From Tranquillimonas sp964472855 (lineage in GTDB: Bacteria > Pseudomonadota > Alphaproteobacteria > Rhodobacterales > Rhodobacteraceae): DNA of 36,986 nt. Both the position numbers and the translations under genes were made by a program. The stretch lies in the NCBI GenBank assembly GCA_964472855.1, contig CAYYMJ010000027.1, positions 1 to 36,986 on the forward strand, in the 5' to 3' direction. Position 1 is the stretch's first letter. Each line of letters begins with the position of its first letter. Below are positions 16,441 through 23,867 of the stretch, piece by piece. The notes below the pieces were generated by a model. It searched no databases. It saw only the letters and a list, made by a program, of their open reading frames with translations, and had not been told where the DNA came from.

Positions 16441-16822
16441 GACACCGCCGGCAGCCGCACACCTTGCCAACGCCCCAGCGCCAGCAGTTGGGCAAATGCC
16501 GGCGCACCCGTCGGCCCGGCCCGCGCGGCCACGCACCGCCGGCAAACGCACACCCTGCCAACGCCCCGGCGCCAGCAGGTCAGCAAATGCCGGCGCGCGC
16601 GCNNNNNNNNNNNNNNNNNNNNNNNNNNNNNNNNNNNNNNNNNNNNNNNNNNNNNNNNNNNNNNNNNNNNNNNNNNNNNNNNNNNNNNNNNNNNNNNNNN
16701 NNGCACACCCTGCCAACGCCCCGGCGCCAGCAGGTCAGCAAATGCCGGCGCGCGCGCTGGCCATGGCCCCCGGCAACGCACCGCCGGCAAGCGCACACCT
16801 TGCCAATGCCCCGGCGCCAGGG
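16441..16822. repeat. Tandem repeat of about 90 bp, interrupted by a gap
   Basis: Repeat units carrying GCACACC(C/T)TGCCAA(C/T)GCCCC begin at 16457, 16548, 16703 and 16793. The measurable periods are 91 and 90 bp. About 65 bp of each unit is well conserved (from CACCGCCGGCA to AAATGCCGGCGC) and the remaining ~25 bp varies. Alternating 90 and 91 bp would break any reading frame, so the array is probably non-coding. If the gap is a false one, there are three units rather than four. Confidence 0.8.
16603..16702. other. Assembly gap (100 N) inside the tandem repeat
   Basis: Exactly 100 N. The 55 bases before it (16548-16602) are identical to the 55 bases after it (16703-16757). This may be an unmerged k=55 contig overlap, or the repeat itself may have been collapsed, so the true copy number is unknown. 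Confidence 0.95.
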
Positions 16823-17087
16823 CCGGTCAGCACCGTCGGCGGAAAGACCCATGCGCGAGCGTTCCGCGCCGCGCCACAGCGCCGCCGACCATGACCACCC
16901 GACGCCGCGCGGTCGTGTCGGCCGCGGCATCATCGACCGTGCCATTCTCTTCGGTCCGGCGCGGCGCGAATATCGGCTCGACCGGCGCCAAAGCCGGCAG
17001 CAGGCCCGACGCCCCCCGTCCCCGCACGCCCGGTCTGACGCACCGGGGCACTGGCGTCGCGCTGCGAAACCGGGGCATCCTCGGGCC

Positions 17088-18875
17088 ATGACCTTTACCA
17101 CCCGCCCCGAACTGTCCGGCACCTTCGGCATGGCCGCGTCGACCCACTGGCTCGCCTCGTCGGTCGGCATGAAGATGCTGGAAGACGGCGGCAACGCCTT
17201 CGACGCCGCCGTGGCCATGGGTTTCGTCCTGAACGTTGTCGAACCGCACCTGAACGGCCCGTTGGGCGACATGCCGGCGCTGATCTGGCCGGCCGGTGCA
17301 GCGGCGCCCAGCGTGATCTGCGGGCAGGGCGTGGCCCCGGCGGCCGCCACCATAGCCCATTATCGCGGCGAAGGGCTCGACATGATCCCGGGCTCGGGAC
17401 CGCTGGCAACCGTCGTCCCCGGCGCCTTCGACGCCTGGATGGTGATGCTGCGCGACCATGGCACACTGACGCTCGAAACGGTGCTTGCCCCGGCCATCCA
17501 CTATGCCCGGGCCGGCCACCCGCTGCTGGCGCGGGCGGCCGCGGTCATCGCCGACATGGCGCCATTCTTCCATGCCGAATGGCCCTCGTCGGCCCGGGTC
17601 TGGCTGCCCGGTGGCGCGGCCCCGCGTGCCGGTGCCCTGTTCCGCAACCCCGAACTGGCCGACTGCTGGAGCCGCCTCCTGGCCGAGACCGCGCTCGCCC
17701 CCAACCGCGAGGCAGGGATCGAGGCGGCGCGCAACGCCTTTCACCAGGGTTTCGTGGCCCAGGCCATCGACGCGTTCCAGCGCAAACCCGCCGCCGATGC
17801 CTCGGGGCAGCGCCACGCCGGGGTCCTGACCGGCGACGACATGGCCCGTTGGCGGGCCAGCACCGAACCGGCCGTCGCCGTCGACCACCACGGACACCGG
17901 GTCTGGACCTGCGGCTTCTGGGGCCAGGGGCCGGCCCTGCTGCAGGCGCTGCAAATCCTCGCCCCGTCCGACATCGCGGCCATGGACCCCTGCGGCCCGG
18001 ACTTCGTGCATACCGTGACCGAGACCCTGAAACTGGCGCTGGCCGACCGCGACGCCTTCTACGGCGACCCCGATTTCAGCGCGATCCCCGATCGCCACCT
18101 GCTGTCCGCCACCTACGGACGCGCCCGCGCGGCGCTGATCGGCCAGACCGCCTCCGACCGGCTGCGCCCGGGCGACATCGACGGCTTTTCCGCGCTGGCC
18201 CGCGCGGCGGTGGCCCGGGCCCAGCGACCGGCGCCGGCCCGCCAGGGCCCGGCAACGGGCGAACCCACCATGGCCCATCTCGCCGACCGGCGCGGCGACA
18301 CGGTGCATATCGACGTGGCCGACCGCTGGGGCAACATGGTGTCGGCCACCCCCTCGGGCGGCTGGCTGCAATCCTCGCCCGTGGTGCCGCATCTCGGTGC
18401 GCCCCTGAACAGCCGGGCCCAGATGTTCTGGCTTGACGACGGCCTGCCCGCGTCGCTGGCGCCGGGGCGCCGCCCGCGCACAACCCTGACCCCGGCCATG
18501 GCCCGGCGCGACGACGGAACCCGCCTGGCCTTTGGCACCCCGGGCGGCGACCAGCAGGTCCAGTGGATGCTGGTCTTCCTGCTGCGCCACCTCGGCCATG
18601 GCCAGAACCTGCAGGCGGCGATCGACGCGCCGCTGTTTCACACCGCCCACCTGCAGGCCAGCTTCTTCCCGCGTGGCTTCGAACCCGCCCACCTGATGGC
18701 CGAACCCGGCCTTGGCGCAGAAACGCTCGACGCCCTGCGCGCCCGGGGTCACCGTCTCGACATGGCCCAGCCCTGGTCATTGGGCCGGCTGACGGCGGTC
18801 AGCCACCGGCCGGACGGCCTGCTGAAAGGCGCCGCCACACCTCGCATGATGCAGGCCTATGCCGTTGGCCGCTAA
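17088..18875 (+). CDS. Gamma-glutamyltransferase-family Ntn hydrolase
   Basis: A 595-residue homologue of gamma-glutamyltranspeptidase, expected to self-cleave into large and small subunits. The large-subunit start LASSVGMKMLEDGGNAFDAAVAMGFVLNVVEPH is classic. The processing site is at Thr405 in RRGDTVHIDVADRWGNMVSATPSGGW: the catalytic Thr is followed by Val where true GGTs have Thr-Thr-His. No signal peptide is seen, whereas glutathione-degrading GGTs are usually periplasmic. The lid-loop and substrate residues differ enough that the donor may not be a gamma-glutamyl peptide; oxamate amidohydrolase-like members are an alternative. The ATG at 17088 has only a poor ribosome-binding site. Confidence 0.85.
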   Translation: MTFTTRPELSGTFGMAASTHWLASSVGMKMLEDGGNAFDAAVAMGFVLNVVEPHLNGPLGDMPALIWPAGAAAPSVICGQGVAPAAATIAHYRGEGLDMIPGSGPLATVVPGAFDAWMVMLRDHGTLTLETVLAPAIHYARAGHPLLARAAAVIADMAPFFHAEWPSSARVWLPGGAAPRAGALFRNPELADCWSRLLAETALAPNREAGIEAARNAFHQGFVAQAIDAFQRKPAADASGQRHAGVLTGDDMARWRASTEPAVAVDHHGHRVWTCGFWGQGPALLQALQILAPSDIAAMDPCGPDFVHTVTETLKLALADRDAFYGDPDFSAIPDRHLLSATYGRARAALIGQTASDRLRPGDIDGFSALARAAVARAQRPAPARQGPATGEPTMAHLADRRGDTVHIDVADRWGNMVSATPSGGWLQSSPVVPHLGAPLNSRAQMFWLDDGLPASLAPGRRPRTTLTPAMARRDDGTRLAFGTPGGDQQVQWMLVFLLRHLGHGQNLQAAIDAPLFHTAHLQASFFPRGFEPAHLMAEPGLGAETLDALRARGHRLDMAQPWSLGRLTAVSHRPDGLLKGAATPRMMQAYAVGR

Positions 18876-18997
18876 AGATTTTCGCATCAAACCTGAAACA
18901 CCCAACGCCACCTGAAATCATCGATTTCAACGCCTCAGGCGCCGTATCCCACCCCAAGCCGAACGCGAAACGCGGCCCGAGCGAAAGCCCGCGCCCC

Positions 18998-19083
18998 CAT
19001 CATCATGGTCCAAATATCCCGGGGTGAATGCGCACCCGCGCAGAGGGGCAGCGCCCCGCCGATTTTTCGTGCGAAAAATCGCT
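18998..19083 (+). repeat. Dispersed 3' repeat, copy C, with a bidirectional hairpin
   Basis: The conserved block (18998-19028, CATCATCATGGTCCAAATATCCC) is followed by GGGGC-AGC-GCCCC (19045-19057). A perfect 10-bp hairpin CGATTTTTCG/CGAAAAATCG comes next (19060-19069 with 19072-19081). It lies between convergent genes, and the A/T-rich arms of the last hairpin could support termination in both directions. Confidence 0.75.
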
Positions 19084-19101
19084 CCCCCGGGCGCCGGCGT
19101 T

Positions 19102-20406
19102 TCAGGCCGGTGCCGCCGCGGCCGGCGCGCGATAGCTCAGCGCCAGCAGGGCGGCCAGCGCCATGACGACCGCCGCCATCGGGAACAACGCCGCGCCCAG
19201 CGTGACATAGAGCAGCCCGCCCGCCACCAGTCCGGCGATCGAGGCCACGGCCCCCGCCGACGACGCCAGCCCCTGCACCGCCCCCTGCAGCTCGGTGCCC
19301 GCCGACTGCGACAGCGCCGCCATGAAGGTCGGCCACATGATGCCATTTCCCAGCGCCACCAGCACGGCGGCGGCAATGACCGCGGCGTTGCCTTCGGCCC
19401 CCAGCAGCGCAAAACCCGCCGCCAGCGCAACACCGCCCGCCCCCATGAGGCTGCGCGCGCCCACCCGCGGGGCCAGGCGCGACAAAACCGGCCCCTGCGC
19501 GACGATCATCAACAGGCTCAGCCCGGCAAAATAGCCGCCGATCCGCGTCACCGACCAGCCCAGCCCCTCGACCGCATGCACCGGGAATGCGACATAGAAA
19601 AAGCTGAACCCCAGCATGACCAGGAAATTGACCGCCATCAGCGCCGGCATGTTGGGCAGGGCACGAATGGCGCCGGGCCCGCTGGCCGGTTCACAGGCCA
19701 GCTCATAGGCCGCCTTGGGCTCGTGCCCGTAAACATCGCAGGCCGTGGGCTGCTCGGGCGTCACCGATATCGGCTTGGGTGCGATGTCGGCCAGCCCGAA
19801 GCGGATCAACCCCAGCGCCAGCGCCGAAATGGCGAACGCGGCCATTACCGGCAGCAAGTGGCCCAGAACGGTCGCTCCCAGCAACCCGGCCAGCGCCGGC
19901 CCGATGATGAAACCAAGATTGCCCGACACCGCCATGCGCCCGAAATCGCGTGACCGGTTGGCCTCGGTCGTGATGTCGGCGAGATAGGCGTTGGACACCG
20001 ACACATTGCCGCCCGTCAGCCCGTCGAAAGCCCGCGCAAGGAACAGCACCGCCAGTGGCAGGGTCAGCACGAACTGGCCCAGCCAGCGGTTGTCGACATT
20101 CGCCAGCGTGGTGGCCGGCAGCGCAAAGGCCACCAGGAACACGCCCCAGGACAAAAGCGTGCCAAGCTGGCTGTAGATCAGCACCCGCCGCCGCCCGATC
20201 CGGTCCGACATGCGCCCCAGCACCGGCGCGCCAAACAGCTGGAAAAACGAATAGGTCGCGGCCAGCACCCCATAGATCACCGCATTGCCGCCCCACTGGG
20301 TGACCAGGATCACCAGAAAAGGCGTCACGATGGAAAAGCCCAGCGTGCCAACGAAATTCACCGCCAGAAGCGGTGCAATCGACACTTGCCCGAATGTCTT
20401 GGCCAC
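19102..20406 (-). CDS. MFS transporter, TetA-like drug/metabolite efflux type
   Basis: A 434-residue inner-membrane protein with about 12 helices. The first half has the MFS motif A in GRMSDRIGRRRVLIYSQLG and motif C-like GFIIGPALAGLLGA after helix 5, both typical of drug:H+ antiporters of the TetA/TCR group. A polar central loop (about 215-260) separates the halves. AAAGGA lies before the start. Substrate unknown. The neighbours (gcdH upstream on the same strand, convergent GGT-family gene) do not define one. Confidence 0.88.
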   Translation of the reverse strand: MAKTFGQVSIAPLLAVNFVGTLGFSIVTPFLVILVTQWGGNAVIYGVLAATYSFFQLFGAPVLGRMSDRIGRRRVLIYSQLGTLLSWGVFLVAFALPATTLANVDNRWLGQFVLTLPLAVLFLARAFDGLTGGNVSVSNAYLADITTEANRSRDFGRMAVSGNLGFIIGPALAGLLGATVLGHLLPVMAAFAISALALGLIRFGLADIAPKPISVTPEQPTACDVYGHEPKAAYELACEPASGPGAIRALPNMPALMAVNFLVMLGFSFFYVAFPVHAVEGLGWSVTRIGGYFAGLSLLMIVAQGPVLSRLAPRVGARSLMGAGGVALAAGFALLGAEGNAAVIAAAVLVALGNGIMWPTFMAALSQSAGTELQGAVQGLASSAGAVASIAGLVAGGLLYVTLGAALFPMAAVVMALAALLALSYRAPAAAAPA

Positions 20407-20467
20407 ATCCTGTCCTTTCCCCGAGATCGCGAAAGGTTAGCCGCGAAAGGCGCCGGCTGGCAACGGG

Positions 20468-21670
20468 CTAGAAAAACGCCTGCAAACCGGTCTGGGCCCG
20501 GCCCAGGATCAGCGCGTGCACGTCGTGGGTGCCTTCATACGTGTTCACGGTTTCCAGGTTGATCATGTGGCGCATCACCTTGAAATCCTCGGAAATGCCG
20601 TTGCCGCCATGCATGTCGCGGGCCGCCCGCGCAATGTCCAGCGCCTTGCCGCAATTGTTGCGTTTCATCAGGCTGATGGTCTCGGGCGCCGCGGTGCCGG
20701 CCTCCATCATCCGCCCCAGCGCCAGCGCGCCCTGCAGGCCCAGCGCAATGTCGGTCTGCATGTCGGCCAGCTTCTTCTGGAACAGTTGTGTCTGCGCCAG
20801 CGGGCGCCCGAACTGCCGGCGGTCCAGCCCGTATTGCCGCGCGGCGTGCCAGCAGGCCTCGGCCGCGCCCATGGCGCCCCAGGCAATGCCGAACCGCGCC
20901 CGGTTGAGGCAACCGAACGGCCCCTTCAGCCCCTCGACCCCCGGCAAAAGCGCCTCTGCGCCCACCCGAACCCCGCTCAACACGATCTCGCCGGTGACCG
21001 AGGCGCGCAGCGACAGCTTGCCGCCGATTTTCGGCGCCGACAGCCCCGCGGTGCCCTTGTCCAGCACAAAGCCGCGGATCTTGCCGCCGTGGGCTTCGGA
21101 CTTGGCCCAGACGACGAAGACGTCGGCGATGGGCGCGTTCGAAATCCAGGTCTTGGCGCCCGACAGCTCATAGCCCCCGTCCACCGCCCGGGCCGTGGTC
21201 TTCATGGCGCCGGGGTCGCTGCCGGCGTCGGGCTCGGTCAGGCCGAAACAGCCGATCAGCCTGCCGCTGGCCAGCCCGGGCAGGTATTTCCGCCGCTGCG
21301 CGTCCGAGCCATAGGCGTGGATCGGATACATCACCAGCGACGACTGCACCGACATCATCGACCGATAGCCGGAATCCACGCGCTCGATCTCGCGCGCCAC
21401 CAGCCCATAGGTGACATAGCCCGCCCCCAGCCCGCCAAATTCCTCGGGGATGGTCAGGCCCAGCAGCCCGGCCGCCCCCATGGCCGCGAATACCTCGGGC
21501 GCGACGGTCTCGTCGCGATAGGCCGCCGCCACCCGCGGCGCCAGTTCGGCCTCGGCAAAAACCGCGGCGGCGTCGCGCAGCATGCGCTCGTCCTCGGTCA
21601 GCTGCTGCTCGATCCGAAAGGGATCGGCCCAGTCGAATGCCGCCAGCGAGGGCCCAGAGCCGTCTTTCAT
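20468..21670 (-). CDS. gcdH: Glutaryl-CoA dehydrogenase
   Basis: FAD enzyme that oxidises and decarboxylates glutaryl-CoA to crotonyl-CoA in lysine, tryptophan and glutarate breakdown. The 400 residues show the acyl-CoA dehydrogenase signatures CFGLTEPDAGSDPGAMKT and KTWISNAPIADVFVVWAK. The C-terminal VNTYEGTHDVHALILGRAQTG closely matches mammalian and bacterial GCDH, with catalytic Glu379. MMSVQSSLVMYPI is also GCDH-type. No electron-transfer flavoprotein genes lie nearby. It is divergent from the dehalogenase-like gene and 61 bp upstream of the MFS gene on the same strand. Confidence 0.93.
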   Translation of the reverse strand: MKDGSGPSLAAFDWADPFRIEQQLTEDERMLRDAAAVFAEAELAPRVAAAYRDETVAPEVFAAMGAAGLLGLTIPEEFGGLGAGYVTYGLVAREIERVDSGYRSMMSVQSSLVMYPIHAYGSDAQRRKYLPGLASGRLIGCFGLTEPDAGSDPGAMKTTARAVDGGYELSGAKTWISNAPIADVFVVWAKSEAHGGKIRGFVLDKGTAGLSAPKIGGKLSLRASVTGEIVLSGVRVGAEALLPGVEGLKGPFGCLNRARFGIAWGAMGAAEACWHAARQYGLDRRQFGRPLAQTQLFQKKLADMQTDIALGLQGALALGRMMEAGTAAPETISLMKRNNCGKALDIARAARDMHGGNGISEDFKVMRHMINLETVNTYEGTHDVHALILGRAQTGLQAFF

Positions 21671-21886
21671 CGCGTCGTCCCTCCAAAATCTGCCGCCAAG
21701 GCGTTTCGCCTTGAACCCCGGGTCACCCGACGATGCCGGGATTCATCGAATTCACCGCGTCAGGCGATGCCCCCTCGGATCAAGTTAAACGCCAAACCGC
21801 CCCGGCACCACCGCTTCAGCCAAAAGGCAACTGGATTCGCCGCCGCAGGTCGGCAATGCTCGGGCAAGGCAAGCAGAGGTCGCGCC
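21671..21886. promoter_or_regulatory. Divergent intergenic region between gcdH and the dehalogenase-like gene
   Basis: Expected to hold promoters for both genes; no clear boxes are seen. It contains a small hairpin (AAGGCG-TTT-CGCCTT near 21700) and a 24-nt sequence at 21743-21766. That sequence matches 21 of 24 bases at 18918-18941, downstream of the GGT-family gene. Confidence 0.35.
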
Positions 21887-22768
21887 ATGTTCGAAGGCTT
21901 CATTGACGAGACGCTCCCCGGCGACGGCGCCGACATCTTCGTGCGCCACGCCGGCCCGCGCGACGCGCCGGCGCTGATGTTCCTGCATGGCTATCCCCAG
22001 ACCTCGGCCATGTGGCACCAGGTGGCGCCGGCCTTCACGCAGGACTATCATGTGATCTGCCCCGATCTGCGTGGCTATGGCCGCTCGTCCAAGCCGCCCT
22101 CGACCCCCGACCACGCCAGCTATTCCAAACGCGCCATGGCCCGCGACATGGTGGCCGTGGCCCAGGCGCTGGGCCACCCCGAGTTTCTGGTGGTGGCCCA
22201 TGACCGCGGCGCACGGGTGGCGCACCGCATGGGGCTGGACCATGGCGCCCGGGTGCAGGGCATGGTGCTGATGGACATCGCCCCCACCCGCGAGATGTAT
22301 GCCAACACCACGGCCGAGTTTGCCCGCGCCTACTGGCACTGGTTCTTCCTGATCCAGCCCGCCCCGCTGCCGGAAACGCTGATCGGCGCCGATCCGGCCG
22401 ACTTTCTGCTGAAACGCTCGATCATGCAGGCACTGGGCCGCGACCTGTTCGACCCGGCGGCCATGGACGAATATGTCGCCGCCTTTTCCGACCCGGCCAC
22501 CGTTCACGCCAGTTGCGAAGACTACCGCGCCGCGGCAACCATCGATATCGCCCATGACGACGCCGACGGCGACCGCCGCCTGACCCAGCCGCTGCTGGTC
22601 CTGCTGGCGCGCCACGGCGTGGTCAACCGGCTGTTCGACGCCCGGGCGCTGTGGGAAAGCCGGGCCGCGCAGGTCGACCTGCTGAACGTCGACGCCAGCC
22701 ACTACATGGCCGAAGAAATCCCGGCCGAGATCACGCGGCTTGTCGCGGCCTTCCTCGACGAGATCTGA
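21887..22768 (+). CDS. Alpha/beta hydrolase, fluoroacetate/haloacetate dehalogenase-like
   Basis: A 293-residue alpha/beta hydrolase. Every active-site residue reported for fluoroacetate dehalogenase FAc-DEX FA1 has a counterpart. They are nucleophile Asp106 (AHDRGAR), acid Asp130 (LMDIAPT), base His272 (DASHYM), carboxylate-binding Arg107 and Arg110, and the fluoride pocket His151-Trp152 (YWHWFF) with Tyr213 (CEDYRA). Spacings match to within one residue. The expected reaction is hydrolysis of fluoroacetate or chloroacetate to glycolate. An epoxide hydrolase would lack the Arg pair and His-Trp. It lies 75 bp upstream of the DapA-family gene on the same strand. The natural substrate is unproven. 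Confidence 0.85.
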   Translation: MFEGFIDETLPGDGADIFVRHAGPRDAPALMFLHGYPQTSAMWHQVAPAFTQDYHVICPDLRGYGRSSKPPSTPDHASYSKRAMARDMVAVAQALGHPEFLVVAHDRGARVAHRMGLDHGARVQGMVLMDIAPTREMYANTTAEFARAYWHWFFLIQPAPLPETLIGADPADFLLKRSIMQALGRDLFDPAAMDEYVAAFSDPATVHASCEDYRAAATIDIAHDDADGDRRLTQPLLVLLARHGVVNRLFDARALWESRAAQVDLLNVDASHYMAEEIPAEITRLVAAFLDEI

Positions 22769-22843
22769 GACGCGCAGCACCGCCATTGCCCCCCGCCGCG
22801 CCACCGGCCATTGTCGCACCGATCTGTCAGAGAGAGTCCGCCG

Positions 22844-23746
22844 ATGTACAAGGCCCGTCGCGGCATCTATGCCGCCGCCATTTCCCCGGTCACGCCGCAG
22901 GGCGAACTGGATCTCGCCCGCCTGACCGCCTATTGCCGCCACCTGCTGCAGGACGGCGGGCTCGACGGCGTGGCGCCGATGGGCACGACGGGCGAAGGCA
23001 CCTCGTTTGCGCTGCCCGACAGGCTGGCCCTGCCGGCAGCACTGGCCGGGGCCGGCATCGCCACCGACCGGGTGATCCTTGGCATCGGCGCGGCCGCCAC
23101 CGCCGACAGCGTGGCCCTGGCACGTGCGGCGCTCGACGCCGGCTATTGCAACCTGCTGGCCCTGCCGCCGTTCTACTACAAGCATGTCGGCGACGACGGG
23201 CTCTATGCCCACTATGCCCGCCTGATCGACGCCACGGGCGACGACCGGCTGCGGCTCTATCTCTATCATTTCCCGCAAATCTCGGCGGTGCCGCTGTCCC
23301 CGGCGCTGGTCGCCCGGCTGCGGCAAACCTTCGGCCCGCTGATCGCCGGACTGAAAGACAGCTCGGGCGATTTCGCGCAAACCCGCGCCTTTGTCGACGC
23401 CACCGGCGGCATCGACGACGGTTTCGACATCTACCCGTCGTCGGAAAGCTTGCTGTTCCGCGGCCGCGCAGCCGGCTGCGCCGGCGTGATCTCGGGCAGC
23501 ACCAACGCCTTCGGCCGGCTGGTGCAGGCCGCACTTGCCGCCGGCCCCGACAGCCCGCAGTTCGAACGTGTGGCGGCGGCCCGCGATTTTGCCGCCGGCT
23601 TCAACCTGATCGCGGCGATGAAACAGGCCGAATACCTGCGCAGCGGCGATGACGCCTGGCTGCGCCTGCAGCCGCCACTGGTGCCGCTGGCCGACAGTCA
23701 GGCCGCGCTGTTCCGCGACGGGCTGGCCGCGTTCCGCGACAGCTGA
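22844..23746 (+). CDS. DapA-family (dihydrodipicolinate synthase-like) aldolase/lyase
   Basis: A 300-residue TIM-barrel enzyme of the class I, Schiff-base pyruvate aldolase family. It has the pyruvate-binding loop GTTGEG (47-52), the catalytic Tyr141 region (LYLYHFPQ) and the Schiff-base Lys171 (AGLKDSSGDF). It is unlikely to be the lysine-biosynthetic DapA, because the second substrate residues differ and no lysine genes adjoin. N-acetylneuraminate lyase, KDG aldolase and hydroxyproline-pathway enzymes are other members, and the substrate is undetermined. A copy of the dispersed 3' repeat follows the stop. Confidence 0.85.
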   Translation: MYKARRGIYAAAISPVTPQGELDLARLTAYCRHLLQDGGLDGVAPMGTTGEGTSFALPDRLALPAALAGAGIATDRVILGIGAAATADSVALARAALDAGYCNLLALPPFYYKHVGDDGLYAHYARLIDATGDDRLRLYLYHFPQISAVPLSPALVARLRQTFGPLIAGLKDSSGDFAQTRAFVDATGGIDDGFDIYPSSESLLFRGRAAGCAGVISGSTNAFGRLVQAALAAGPDSPQFERVAAARDFAAGFNLIAAMKQAEYLRSGDDAWLRLQPPLVPLADSQAALFRDGLAAFRDS

Positions 23747-23754
23747 CCGCCGCC

Positions 23755-23840
23755 CTTCATCGTTCGGAAAATACTTCGGGGGAGTGTGAGGGGGCAGCGC
23801 CCCCTCGCTTGCGCGACGCCGAACAGGCGGCGCAAACCGG
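23755..23840 (+). repeat. Dispersed 3' repeat, copy D (downstream of the DapA-family gene)
   Basis: The conserved block (23756-23784, CATCGTTCGGAAAATACTTC) starts 9 nt after the stop. An 8-bp hairpin GAGGGGGC-AGC-GCCCCCTC (23788-23806) and a GCGACGCCG...GGCGGCGC tail follow, as in copy B. The opp operon converges from the other side. Confidence 0.8.
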
Positions 23841-23867
23841 CCGGTCAGGCCGCGGCCCTGACCCGCC

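Larger units (their letters stand above)
16373..17087. other. Non-coding region with tandem repeats and a gap
   Basis: No frame here has a ribosome-binding site or a recognisable domain. The left half holds the ~90-bp tandem repeat (16441-16822) that is broken by the second gap. The right half (about 16823-17087) is GC-rich and presumably holds the promoter of the gamma-glutamyltransferase-family gene, though no boxes stand out. Confidence 0.6.

Noticed and set aside
16441..16822. CRISPR-like or integron-like array
   Set aside because: The conserved part is about 65 bp and variable part about 25 bp, not the reverse; no cas genes, no attC-type core sites or integrase nearby.
16827..18752. 641-residue open frame antisense to the GGT-family gene
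   Set aside because: Composition is that of a GC-driven shadow frame (Gly, Arg, Val, His rich), with no domain; the sense strand has a clear protein family.
20516..22768. 750-residue plus-strand frame crossing gcdH into the hydrolase gene
   Set aside because: The first part is antisense to gcdH; only the portion from 21887 has a protein family and the proper start.
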